64,000 bases of DNA, taken from contig BDIU01000311.1 of NCBI GenBank assembly GCA_002118135.1, positions 79,253 through 143,252 of the forward strand, written 5' to 3'. The notes under the pieces are model-generated. The model was not told where the DNA came from and ran no database searches. It saw only the letters and a program-made list of their open reading frames with translations. Positions 33,145-45,500 of this stretch are shown here, one piece after another. This stretch comes from Trebouxia sp. TZW2008. Taxonomy: Eukaryota > Chlorophyta > Trebouxiophyceae > Trebouxiales > Trebouxiaceae. Each line of letters begins with the position of its first letter. The stretch's first letter is position 1. Made by a program: the position numbers and the translations under genes.

Positions 33145-36100
33145 TCATCGCTTGTTGCCAACTTCTTCGTTTTCCCAAATAGGGTGCAAGGCAGCAGCGC
33201 CACCGCTGGTGTGCAACTGTGCTTGCGCCTGCTTTTCACTCATTGCCATGATACCGTCAATCATCTCTCGAAACTCGCCAGGGCGCATTTGTGGTGCCAA
33301 GCCAGCGTCCTCAATGATGTCAAAGAAATGCTGCTGGTCTGCTGTTGGTGACTCGGGTCTGTGATTGCTGCCTGAGCGCTGCTGACTGCCAGTGCTGTCA
33401 TATATGCTGCTGTGATGTTGAAAGCCAGATCCAGGTTGCGCAGCCGGTTGCTTGGCCACAGCTGGGGCCACAGATCCATCCTTCTCAGGTGAATGCTGGC
33501 TGTGGTGCTGGCTGGCAGCAGGGTTGCTTTGATCTGAGGTGGATGTGTCATACATGCGATTTAGGTGACCATATCTAGCAGCAGCGCCAGGCGAGTCTGC
33601 TGACCCACTTTCAATCAGCTGAGGAGACAGTGAGTAATGGCGGAAGGGGTGTTGCACAGGCTCTGGGGTTCTTGCCATGCGATGTCCTGCTTCTTGACTC
33701 ATGCTCTGCCCGTGCTGTCGGTGCGAGGCAGTTTGGGGCAGGGCTTCTGGGTGCTGCCCCTCTGGCAGGGGCATCAGAGGCTGAGGAGATAGCTTCTTCA
33801 CCTCTGTTGTGTCAAGGATCGTGACGTCATCATCATCGCTAAAGGGTTCAGCTGAGCTGGCAACAGATGTGCGTGACATGGTACTATAAGGAGCAGCCTG
33901 CCTTTTGGCTGCCTGGGCATGTGACTGCATCTCGTGGCTGCTGCCCCAGGGGTGATTGTTGCCTGGCGCTGGTGTCTGCTCAGGCAATGCCATCTGCAAT
34001 CAAGCAAGCACATCATCAGTCTGAGCTAACAGTTAGCATTGATAGACAGATAGCATTGCAGCCAGACAACAAAACAACTGCTCAGTGTGAAGAGCATTGG
34101 ACAGCATTGGAGCTCTGTCTCTGTTTGCATGCTGACTGCTTCACCAGTTGTATTGTGCATGATATTACTGTTGTGCCACACTTCATGATCCACTTCAGCG
34201 AGGTGTGGTAAGACTGTTCCCAGCCTGAAATGTGAGATTTGCTGCGAGGACAGGGTGCAGAGCAAAAAGCCAGAAACTCACAAGCATCAAGCATGATCAA
34301 ACGCATGTTTCCAATTAATGGAGGCTGCAGAGCCTAATCAGGACCATTAGATTTTGACTGTGACAAACTAGCTGACGAATTCATTGTATTGCAGTGTTGC
34401 AACTGGGAAGTCTGGCCATAGCAGAGCAGAGCAGGGCTGTTGTTGTGGCACACCTCAGAGGTGAACATGTTGTCGTTGGGCTGCTCCCCACACACAGCGT
34501 TAGCAAAATCCAAGATGCTGTCCAGAAGCTCAGCTGAGGGAATGTCCAGCATGGTGCTACGCGCTCTCACTGCCTCCAGGTTGCTCTCAATCAGCAGGCT
34601 TGGCAGGCTGGGCTGCACTGGGTGCAGCGGGTACAGCTGATCCAAGTCTGAAGACAAGTCATCCACTGCCTGATGCTGAGCAGCCAAATCCAGTTCCTCA
34701 AAGTCCTCTGCTTGAGGTTGTGTGGAGATGTGACTTGACTGCTGCTGCTGTGGGTGAATGTGCTCTGGGACGCCTTGCAGTGGGATTGGTTGTAGAAGGG
34801 GGCTTTGCTGGGCAGGCTGAGAGGGGTTGAGAGTGTCAGTCTTGTCATTGATGTAGTGAGAGGGTGTTGACTTAATGGAGGATGGACGGCTTGTGTAGTA
34901 CATGGCTCTGCTTGCTGGCGGGCCCACATACCCTTTGGCAGTTGCAGCATGGTTGCTGCTACCAGGCAGAGGCTCAGGTGACTGCCCAACATATCTGCTT
35001 ACAGGAACAGAAGTGATGATGTCTGTTCCAGCAATGGCGCTGATCTCAGGCTCGGGTGCATAGATGGGGTTGTTGCTCAGCTTTGGCTGGGACTGTAGGA
35101 CAGCTGCCTGGCCTGAAGATGCTGATTCCTGTTGCAGCCGTGAAGTGCTCTGTGGCTGTTGAGCGCTGACAAGCATCTGGGCGGGAGCTGTATGCAAGGG
35201 GTTCAGAGCAGCGACCTGCTGCTGCAAATCCAGCTGCTGCTGATGCGTGGGGATCTGTGCTGCCTGAAGCTCCCTCTCATGCTCATGCTCATGATCAAGT
35301 CGCTGTAGCAGCGCCGGAAGCGTTCCTTGCTGTGGCTCAGGGTCCTGTTCAGCCACAGCTGGCAGCTTCTGCCGTGCACTGTCCTTGCTATCCACAGAAC
35401 TCCTGTCATCAAGCCCCTCTAGTGCTTTGGCGCGCCAGTGAGCTGTCAAGCTCTTGTCCACAGACATGAAGCTTTTGACTGCTGACATTGGCAGTGACTG
35501 ACTGGCCCGGTGGGAGCTGCTGCCAAGGCTGGGTTTGTCATTGTCATACGCTGCATTGCTGCGCCAACAGCTGCTGCTGGCAGGCTCTGCTTGCTCTGCC
35601 TGCCGTGTCAAACCAGTTTGTGGCTGCTCAGATGGTGACGGGGCAGGCGGAAGAGAGACCCTTTGCTGATTGTCCAGGATGACAGGCAGAGGAGCTGTTG
35701 CCAAGCCATTGAGTGGTGGCGGTGGAGCCCTGATAGGGCTATATCTGAGAGGGCTAGTCCTGACAGGGCTGCTTCTGACAGAACTGCTTTGGACAGAGTC
35801 TGTTGTGCTGAAGCCGTTTGACCTGCTGTGGATGTCAGATGAGTCATCAGCAGGCAGCTGAGGCCTATACTGTATTGGGACATGAGCCGAGTCAGAGAAG
35901 GAGGAGAAGGAGGCGCTCCTGGGTTTGCTGCCGTTGCTGTTTGCAGCCTGATACTGCTTCACAGCAAGCGCAATCTGATCCTGTGGGGAGACCCTGACAG
36001 GGATCTGGACCTCGCTGTCACCGTTTAGCATTGCCAGGTCTGCAAAGGCAACCAGCAGAACTAGAGCAAGGGTGAGCACAAAGGCGTGAAGCCAGCTAGC

Positions 36101-38646
36101 ATAAACAGCAACAACAATAGCAACTTCTGTGTGCGGTTTGTTTTGCTTGCACACGGCAAAGCAGTTGCGACATGCAAATGGATTGATACAACACCATCAA
36201 GCAGTCGAGCACCTGCTTTTATGACCAACTGCAACTTAAAGATATACCACAGCTGTGCTGCTTATGATGTATGTGTCAGAACAATCTAGATCTTGTATAT
36301 TGGCAAAATCAGTGCACAGCACTTCAAAAATCACTCACTGCCAAGGCAAGAAAAGCAGAAACACTGTATCAACATCTCAAAGACCAAACCCAAGAATTCA
36401 GGACAGCATGTTGAACGCCAGCTTGCACTGAGAAGAGCCAGAGTGCCTACTTGGGTCTGTAGTAGCCAGGTCCACAAATCTGTGCAGCCACTTGGCTTCT
36501 ACAGGGTCTCGAGATAGGGCTCGGACATAAATGCTATATCCCTGGCGGGCATCCCCAGGCGCAAACAGCTTGGAGGGCTTCTTTGCCTGGCGGTGAGACA
36601 ATGCCTGCATGCAGCTGACACAGTTGGGCAAAGTGATGCAACTTGCTGCCTCAGTGACATCGTGATGAAGGGCTGCGCACTCAAACTTGGAAAGCTGAGT
36701 GCAGACACCCTGTAGTAGTACTATTACAGGCCTCAATGCTGCAGCAGGGCTTTCAGGCTACTCTGTCAGATGTATATGAATGCAAGCTACAGGCAAGACA
36801 ACAGAGACCCTTTGCATGGCATGTGAGTCTGTGAGTCACATGCAGGACGACAGAGTACCTTTGCATGGTATGCCAGTATCAAGCCAATGTATGCAGGCTT
36901 ACTAGCTCAAAGCAGGCCCGCCCATTGGTGCTTTTGACAGGGAGCTGTATGGGGGCAGCATCAGTCATCAGAACGCTGGTCACAGGGTCAAAGCCATTCT
37001 TGGAGAAGACAAAGAGCTGCATGTCCAGAGCATAGCCTGCCACCTTCTCACGGGGTGCCAGCACACAGAAAAACTTGCGCCATGTTTGGCTGAGACCCAT
37101 GTACCTGCAAAACGGTATGATTGACACTGTTAATGTCTGCACGACACACTGAGCAACACTCCCCATGCCAGACAGCAGTCAGCAAACATCAGAAACGCAA
37201 GCGTGCAACCAGCAAACATGATCCATCCAAAATGCCCTGACAATGGCCTCACAAGAGCTTTGAAGACTGTGTAGACAACAATCCCGATGGTAGTTGTACT
37301 AGATTAGCTTCTAGCAAAAGTTCTAAATGTGTGTGTCTCAAATCTTGTCTTGGCAGAAAGGTCAAAGCTGTGTCAGCAGTAATTCACCTGTCAACCTTGA
37401 GTTCTAGGTGGCCCCTGAAGGCACAGCGCCGTCTTAGGCACAGCAGCACAGAGCCCAGGGCATTGGGCATGGGGCCAGTGCGGTTCTGCCTCAGGTGCAC
37501 CACCTTGTCCAGTGGTGTTTGCCCTGCGACGCAGCACAGCTCAAGCTTCTGCTGATACTAGTGGAGGTATGGGTTGGCACGTGTGCGTCAGAGGCTAGCC
37601 CATATCACAAACGGTACGCTGTTGAGGCTTGCATGCTGGTGCATATGTTTGGACATTGTCATGTATATCATACATCAACTTGACCAATTGCACACAACAC
37701 AACTTTCAATAGAGAGTCCTGAGCAGAACCATGACACTTTCAGCCTGTGCACATGCAGCAAATGTCAAAGCCTGCAGAAGCGCATGTATACATCAGCACA
37801 AGAGAAATGGCATCAGAAATCGGATGTCACCATCTTTGGCTTCAAGGAAAGGGCTGGCTCCATATGAGACTAGCAGCTCGATCATTTTGCTATCCAGGTT
37901 GACATCATCAACAGCCAGGCGCAAAGGCGTCTGTGCAATGTTGGCTGTGTGGCTGTGCACATCTGCACCATGCTCCAAAAGCTGCATGCAATCAACACGT
38001 GCTGTGAGGCAGGACAAAGCCATGCAAGGCCTTCTTGGCGTAATGCATGCAGCTCGCATCTTATGCTGCAGCCTGTTGCAGACTCTGCTCAGTTATAGCT
38101 TGTGCAGCAAATAAGGCTTGCACTTGTTATGATTGCAGCATGAAAGTGACAATATGCCAATCTTGAGAAATAGGTTTGTTTGGCATGGAATTGGAAAGCA
38201 GAGGGGTATGCTGCACCGCACCATCCTAGCTGCCTGCATCCTGTGCCAGTGAACAGCAGCAACCAAAGGTGTGAAGCCAGTGGAGCCGTCCACATACTCC
38301 AGATGGTCTGTAATGCTCACATCTTGCAAGCCCTGCTGAGCCTGCTGGTGCTCTTGCAGCAACACCCTCTGCATCAAAACCTGAAGAGACAAGTACAGGT
38401 TGTCAAACCAATGAAAAGTTATGCTGGTGCCGTGCAACAAATTGCACATAAAGTGTGGGACCTGAAAGCTTTTACAACTGCGCTTCGTAAACGAGTCGGG
38501 CGTGAGCAGCAGCACGTCGTGCAAACATCAACGAGCTTTCCGCATCAACGAGCAACGATGGAGAGACTGCGGCATACCTGGAGCTGCTCTGCGTCACCAG
38601 CTTTGGCTGCGTAAAACAGAAGGCAGGGCTTGCCGTTGTGAGACAT
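33145..38646 (-). CDS. Ankyrin repeat-PH domain protein with long disordered C-terminus
   Basis: Likely a membrane-associated scaffold; function unknown. Exons (minus): 38646-38578, 38380-38222, 37981-37831, 37523-37388, 37104-36903, 36586-36451, 36039-34454, 33993-33145; phases agree, 1095 residues. Exons 1-4 code ankyrin-type repeats (LLFYAAKAGDAEQLQ; GFTPLVAAVHWHRMQAARMLLEHGAD; TPLRLAVDD...LLVSYGASP; DGQTPLDKVV). Exons 4-6 form a PH-like domain beginning FRGHLELKVDRYMG, with WRKFFCVLAP and ending VEAKWLHRFVDL. Residues from about 285 on, some 810 residues, are Gln/Ser/Pro-rich and probably disordered, with SSPVRTSPLRYSPIRAPP repeats that could be phosphosites. Joining exons 7 and 8 through the donor at 34454 avoids a stop 120 bp further on; if that donor is not used, the protein ends at 34334. 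Divergent from the PcnB-like gene. Confidence 0.82.
36789..36872. repeat. Short tandem duplication in ankyrin-PH intron 5
   Basis: aggcaagacaacagagaccc...tttgcatggcatg (36789-36823) is repeated with changes at 36842-36872 (aggacgacagagtacctttgcatggtatg), spacing about 50 bp. It lies within the intron between exons 37104-36903 and 36586-36451. Confidence 0.6.
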
Positions 38647-39172
38647 GCTGCAATCGTAGTTTGAACTTCGAGTCGACTAGCAGAGTCGCTTCATCCCCAG
38701 GCGAAGCGTGCCCGTCACGCGCACAAAAGTGCCCAGATCTATCGATTGATGCTGAAGACCACACTCGTGCAGCACTCCCGCAACGACAGGACCGTCGTTG
38801 CAAAGTTCACGACGTCGAATCTGTCGACAGATCTGTACCTCGCCCCGGGCGACTACAGACACTTCTTGCCGTGTTAACGGGCTTGCAGTTCACGGCGCAG
38901 GCCGAGCGCGCAAACGTCGACCGGACTGCTTCACCGCAACACAGGCAGAAGTGACACTCTACTACACTCGCTCAGGATGACTGGCTTTGAGCACGGATGA
39001 GACACGCTCATCCCGCGATCTTGAGACAGAACCTGGGACAGAAGCTTGTTAGTAAAATTAAAGATATAACGCTCGCAGCACAGCAGGTAGGGTTTGACCG
39101 TTTTGTGTCGGCATTTGGTATGGCATCGACGATGGCAAGTTTGACGCCAATCACCGCTGTCACCTGCGTGGC
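38647..39172. promoter_or_regulatory. Divergent promoter region, ankyrin-PH / PcnB-like polymerase
   Basis: 526 bp between two divergent ATGs, more CpG-rich than surrounding introns (for example around 38695-38730, 38810-38870 and 38905-38925). This fits a shared promoter with both 5' UTRs. No specific element was identified. Confidence 0.5.
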
Positions 39173-42166
39173 ATGCGGCGAATTTGTGGCAAATTGGCGC
39201 CATCATTGCTTTCGCATTGCGACTTCCCCACATTGCCGTCCATATCGTTCAGTGTACCGTGCCTGCAGTCCACGGTGTTTGCGAATCCGCAGACCAGGTC
39301 AGTAGGACCCGTCTTGGCCAATTCTACGTTGGTCTCTGCCTCACAAAAGCGCAGGTCATTTCGAAGTCAACGCAAGTTGAGAGACAGCGGTCCACAATTC
39401 AGTGAAGCCGAACCGGCTGACAACAAGCATCCACCGTTAGCGACTGCAAGCAGTCCTGCGCTCACGCGGCACCATCGTATATTAGACGAAAGTCAACATC
39501 AGATCAGAGGAGACTCTTTGCCGGCCTATGCCTGGCCCTTGCTGATCAGACTCAAGTTGGCAGGTATGATAGGCCTCTCAAAAGGTGTTGAGGAAGACAG
39601 CAGAAGCATTGTAGTTACTTGACACGCAGGGCATGACGTGTTTGTTGTGGGAGGGACAGTACGAGATTTGACAATTGGAGTTGTCCCCAAAGATGTGGAC
39701 CTGCTGACCTCAGCACCACTCAAACAGGTGAGAGCATACCTGCAACAGTGAAGCGGCGCTTTAAATGATGCTGACTGCTTCACTTAGGATGCTTTTGTGA
39801 TGTATTACAAACTCTGTTGCAGGTCAAAAACCTTCTTCACAAATGCACAGTGGTAGGACGACGACATCCGTTGGCTTTGGTGCATATCTCCTTTCACACA
39901 AAAGTGGAGATTTCAACCTTGGACTGCGATGCCGCGATGCCTCCTGATGCAGCTGCTCTTGCCAGAAGGGTAAGCTTACATGTTCTGTGCCATTGACACC
40001 TCACAAATGAATGCATTGCAATTTAAATGAGTTTGAGATGGTTGTGTCATACAAGAAGCACGTGCAGTTACATACGCATGCATTACAGATTTGACTCAAA
40101 TTCAAATTTCTGCAGGACATCAGAAGCTCCTTGTGTGCAGATAGCCCTGCTCTGCCAAGCTTTGTGCTACAACAGCTTTTTGTCACAATAGCCTTTGTTG
40201 CGTGCTACAGGATAGCGCAGTTCGCAACTTGACAAAATCATGGGCAGAAGTGTGGCAGCAGAATATGCAAGACCGCGACTTTACAGTCAATGCAATGATG
40301 TACGATCCTTTCAGCCGCTTGTTGTTTGACTACATGGGTGGTGTGGCAGACTGCAGCCGGCGTAGGTTGCACACTTGCAAGCCAGCTGAGGAGTCTTTCA
40401 GCGAGGATCCTGTCAGGATTCTGCGTGCAGTTCGTCTATCTGCTAGAGCTGGTGAGCTTACAGCAGCATGCCTGCACGTGGGGGCCTGAACTGCATAGGC
40501 TGCTTGCTGCTCATTGTGAAGCACTGGCTGGTTCAGCATGCCCTCCAAGCATTGAGCGCTTTGCTTTGCATAAGTCGACAAGCATATCGCAAGTAGTGCT
40601 GCTCTGTGAGTTTGCAATTGCATCACAATGAATAATAGCACTCCTTCGTTCAGAGGTCTTGACTCAATACATTGGCTATTGTCTGGTCATGTGCTGGCCT
40701 GGGGCATGCATTTGAGGACCTTGCAAGATTGCACGTGAGGCAATGTAAAATTGCTCTTTCATTCTGCAGGTCTGCAGATCAGCCATGAGACTGCTATGGC
40801 TATGAGGAAGCTGGGGCCACGTATTGCTGAATGCAATGGGGTGAGTTGATTTGCTTGCTGAATTGCTGTTTGTTGAAGCTGACAGTGCAGTGATGTGTCA
40901 TTGCTGTAGCCATGCAGCATGCCAAACCTCTTGTCCTGTGTATGGCAGCTTGTTGGACTCTACTTTTCCTTTCTTGTAATCAAGACTGGATGAGCTCAGA
41001 CAATGCTGCAATTGCAGTCACGTCTCTTTGGGGAGATGAACAATCTGTTCTCCTATGGAGCAGCAACACAATCCCTGCTCCTGCTGTGGAAGTTCCATCT
41101 ATTGGACGCCATCATGCCTTTGTACGCTTCTCACCTTACCCTCCACAGATTCAGCAGGTTTGTTGCCAGACACAAGATGATGCAGCTGCAGCCTGTTGTC
41201 TGCTGAAGTGTAACTCCCCACAAACATTACACGCGTGTGACGTGCTGCTGCTTCCCTGACTTTTTGCTTGGTGCATTGCATAGTGCTCTGCAGTGCTGAC
41301 GCAACTACCTGATCGCTCCCTCAAATGAGACAGCCAGCTCATCAAAAGGACCAGGAGTGACAAGGGAACGCTTTTGCAGGAACAGCAGCATGCCTGTCGA
41401 AAACACAGGGCAGATGCCTCTGCTTGTGCGTCTCTTGCAAAGCCTGGATGAGCAAGCATCAGTACAGGATCCGTTACCCATGGATGTTGTAGTGATGGCT
41501 CTTGTGTTGCCGTTGATGGCAGACACAGTCAAGGCGCATGACACAGACATGAAAGCACTGATCAGCGGCCAAAAGGAGCTCAAGAGGCAAAAGTTGCGTG
41601 TGAAGGCTGACAGTACTTTGCCATCAGCAGCAAAAGCTAGAGCAATGTCTGACAGCATCATGCAGAGCTCTTTGTCAAGATGGCAAGCGCACAAAGACTA
41701 TCTTTCACAAATCAGTAAAGAGGCACAGCCAGCTGAATTCCTGTATTGCCTGAGCCATGCAGCCTTAGGACACGTCAGGATCAGTTGCGTGGAAGGATTG
41801 TTCCCAAGGAGTCAGATAGCAAGCGCCAATGAGCTGTTCAAAGCTGTGTTGGAAGACTCACTCACCCAGGTAGGATTGTTGGAGCAAAGCTGCCTTTTTG
41901 TCTGCCTAAGTTGCACCAAACCGCTGCCAGTCATGTTCAATGCCAAGATCCCACTGATGGCGGCTTGTTTTCTGCAGAACGAATCTCAGGCAGGTGATCA
42001 ATCTTCGCCAGGGCAGCCGGAAACTGGCAGATCACACAGACCACACAGACAGACAGGTTTGTATGACCGCAATAGAAAAATATTACAAAGGATGTTGACT
42101 AGGCTGGAGCGGCATGAGTGGCACGACGCATTAGGCTTCACTACTGTCATGCAGCTACATGTGTGA
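39173..42166 (+). CDS. PcnB-like poly(A) polymerase / tRNA nucleotidyltransferase, predicted organellar
   Basis: Class II nucleotidyltransferase that adds A (or CCA) to RNA 3' ends. Exons: 39173-39563, 39630-39727, 39823-39969, 40211-40451, 40770-40840, 41018-41157, 41380-41869, 41978-42166; phases agree, 588 residues. The catalytic core reads VFVVGGTVRDL (135-145) followed by PKDVD with aspartates D152 and D154, then VVGRRHPLALVH, RDFTVNAMMYDPF, FDYMGG and EDPVRILRAVRLSAR. The VVGRRxPLAxVH and Y/FDYxGG forms favour the bacterial PcnB-type poly(A) polymerase group, which in plants is organellar, over a CCA-adding enzyme, but sequence alone is not decisive. The first 80 residues are Arg/Ser/Pro-rich (MRRICGKLAPSLLSH...), consistent with a targeting peptide. 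Lies 334 bp upstream of TARBP1 on the same strand. Confidence 0.9.
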
Positions 42167-42500
42167 ATGCATGAAATGAGCGAAATGAGCGAACGTAATG
42201 ATAGACAGGAAAGAGAATGAATGATGCATGCAGAATATTCTTGTAAATTCAATTGAAGCATCATCAGTGACACCGAGTCTTCTCTTCTATTCACTGCTGT
42301 CATCCAGCAGCAAGGGCGATTGTGTGGAGCGGCACACGAGCACAGCACATACATGTGAACTTGATGATGCATGGGTGCATACTGGATTTGACAGCCAATG
42401 CTGATCGCAATTCTGATTCGAGAGCAAAGTCAAACACGCAAGCTTGAATCCGGCGATAGCAGCTTCGGAAAAGACTTGTCCGGCGTGAGTTGTTGGTCCG
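42167..42500. other. Intergenic region between PcnB-like gene and TARBP1
   Basis: 334 bp separating two same-strand genes. It should hold the 3' end of the first and the promoter of the second. A gaaatgagcgaaatgagcgaa direct repeat occurs at 42174-42194. Nothing else stands out. Confidence 0.5.
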
Positions 42501-45500
42501 ATGTTACCAAGTACAGCTTTCCGGCAATGCATGCGGGATTTGGCAGAGCAACTGCAGCCGCAGATGGCCCTTGACGCCTGGGGAAAACTGGCGAACTGGG
42601 CTGCAAGGCAGGTCCCTGGTGGATATTTGCCACAAACGCAAGATTTATGGGATTGCACAGCCGCGTCAGTGCGCCAGGTAAACGCTAAAAGTTAACAGAC
42701 GTTTTCAAAGCCCATGCCAGGGCATGCCTGGCACCTCTGCTTTCAGAAAAACTCGATCACACTGCTCTGCAGGTGGACACTGCACAAGATCAGACATGCT
42801 GCCTGACGTATCTAGCAGCCTTGCTGGATCGATCTTTGACTGCTAGTCTCAGTAAACCTTGCTGAATCTGTACTGTTGTTGGTGCATCAAGCACAACAAG
42901 CAATCCCAAGGTTTGCATTGCAAGTGCAGGCAGCAATGCCTTGCCAGCCCTTCACCAGGAAATCTTATTGCCCATATTGACCAGTGATGCAGAATTGCTG
43001 GTGCCGAGACGCAGTCAGGTGCTTAGCTGATGGAAAGACGACATCATGCAATGCACTGGCTTGTCAATGACATTAGCAAATGACTTATAGCTATATGGCA
43101 GGCGGACAAAATGCGCAAATTTGTGCTTTCAGATTGTCATGGCGTTTAGCCACCTACTTGCAGCAGCAGATGAGTGGGGAGCTGCAGCGTCTATCATCGA
43201 TCTGTCAGTCTCGCCACTGTCATCAGTGCAAGCTTCTGGGGTGCATTACAATCAGGCAAGCTTACAGTCTGCACCTCTGATTTTGCGCTCGTCCCACACT
43301 TGCAGCAGCACCTGATATCAATGGACAGATGACATACTGCAAACTTGCCCATAGGCAGAGATGGCTGGAGCAAATGCGCATTGCTTGGTGATCTCCGCTC
43401 TTCTGCAAACAGCTGCACAGCAAATGCAACACAGAGGTAGGCCCCAAGACCGTCCCACAGGCTGTGTATGTGCTCTTAAGCTGTGCTGCTGCATCTGATG
43501 GCATGCTGATCCTGCAGACAGTCAAAGCCAGCAGGAGCTGCAGCACTTCCTGGCCCACAGCATCAATACTCTGCAGCCAGCAGTTTGCACAATGCTCAGC
43601 AGCCAGTCTGCGGCTCAGCATTCCCAAATGCTGTCAAGGCTGCTCCCTGACCTGATTGCTGCAACAGCACAGCTGGACTCAGCAATCAAAAGGCAGCTGC
43701 TTGATGCACTATGGACAGCTTGCAGGTGCTGACTCCTTCACATCACCCTCAGTATGCATTCCAGCGCCTGCTTGCATTGACTGCCTCAATTACAGACATT
43801 GTCATTATTGGCATGGGATGCATTTGGAGCTTGGCCATTTGCAGGCTCCCAACTTTGGTACTTGTCACGGCTTTGTCTATTGGCATTGTAGGACAACAAT
43901 AGAAATACGCAATGATGGGTGGTACGTGGCCATGGCAGCCATTGTGCGACATGCAAATTTCTTCATGTCTGTCAAGCAAGGGCCACTGGACAGCACCGAC
44001 ATTCGCTCAGATCCAGCATTCTGGAAGCTGATGAGAGAGCTTATGGTAACTCCAACATGCTGTCATCTGGGTAGATGTATGTCCTTGATGTCTTTCCAGA
44101 CTTTGAAAAGAAGGTGGCACATTCCTCAGCGATCTGAATTACCTGGTACACATCATGAGTCAACATCAGAGCTGCTGACGCCAGCGCAATAGCAACAGCT
44201 GCTTGTGTCTATTGCATCACTGCTTCAAACACGAGACGTCAAGCGTGTACTGCTCAATACCATGCGTGAGGCCATGATGCTTCCAGAAGTGGTCCTTTGT
44301 TGAAACTTGACATGCATGACAGGATTTGTGGCCATCTGTGGGCACCTCAAGTATGTGTACTTGCACGATTCACAGGCCCTTATGTGCTTCGAGTACTTCC
44401 ATCATGCCATCATGTTTTGATAGCAGTCACCATCAGGATGCATCTGTTATCTCTGCCTGTGACATTCAATAAGCCTTTTGCATCATGCGCGATGTTTGAG
44501 GTGTGCAGGCTGATGATGACGCTTTTACGCGCAAGCAGGCCCTGCATGTGGTGGAACATGCAGTCAAGATTGCGCCTGAGGCCTCCCAGCCAGCTTGGGC
44601 AGCTCTGTTGCAACTGTTCGCACTGCTTGAGGACTTTGCACTACACCTCATTCAGGTATCAGCTTCATGCATGCTTGTTGACAGCATGACAAAATCCTCC
44701 AACAATGATTTCAAGCATCACCTGCCAGCAGCAGCACTAAACCCTGATTTTCAAAGTGTGATGAGACATTCAAGGTCTCTCCCAGATCATGCGCCATGCT
44801 GGATATCTGCATCATACTTGCTTGAGCTTGCTTGTGCGCATGTTGCTCTCTCTATGCAAGCATCAAGATATGCATGTTAGCATAGATGCTAGGTGTGTGC
44901 AGCACAAGTCCTGTCTTGCCAGCTGACCTTGTACACGCCTTGCTGCAAGCCTCAAGTTTGTGACATCAGCATGCAGTGCCTTGGTGCAGGCTGCCTGGGA
45001 GTCCCTGGTTGGCAAGGTTCATGAGGCAGCTGGACCCCTGCGTCAAGAGACTCCAGGCAGGTGTGGCTGTGGACAGTCTGCATACAGCAGTGCTGCTAAA
45101 CATGTGCATGCACGTCTGAGAGCAAATCAGGCATGCGCTGCCCAAGGAGTTTGGGCTGAGGCTGCATGCGCCATGTTGCATCCTGGTGCAAGTTTTGCGC
45201 GTGTGCCTGGTGCAAGTTTTGCGCCTGTGGGTCAACCTCGTGGCTTCTGACATGCTGAAGTTGGCGCCTGAGGCTTCATGCTGTTGGCGTCTGACGTATG
45301 TGCAACACACTGTTTAGTAAAAAAGAGTGCAGCAGCAATCAATGCATCAGTCATGCTGATACTGTATCAGCAGAAAAAGCAGCACTTTGCGTGCTGCAAT
45401 CATGCAACAAGCAGCTTGTTCGTACAAAAAGCTTAATCCAAAGCAGTCTTAGTGGCAAAATGGGAGTTTGCTGCAGGTTTGGCACAGTAGACATAGTTGT

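Noticed and set aside
33145..33999. Separate Q/S-rich gene on the minus strand
   Set aside because: It begins right after a good acceptor, has the same composition as the preceding large exon and joins it in phase through the donor at 34454, so I treat it as the last exon of the ankyrin-PH gene.
41305..41694. 129-codon open frame on the minus strand
   Set aside because: Antisense shadow of exon 7 of the PcnB-like gene.
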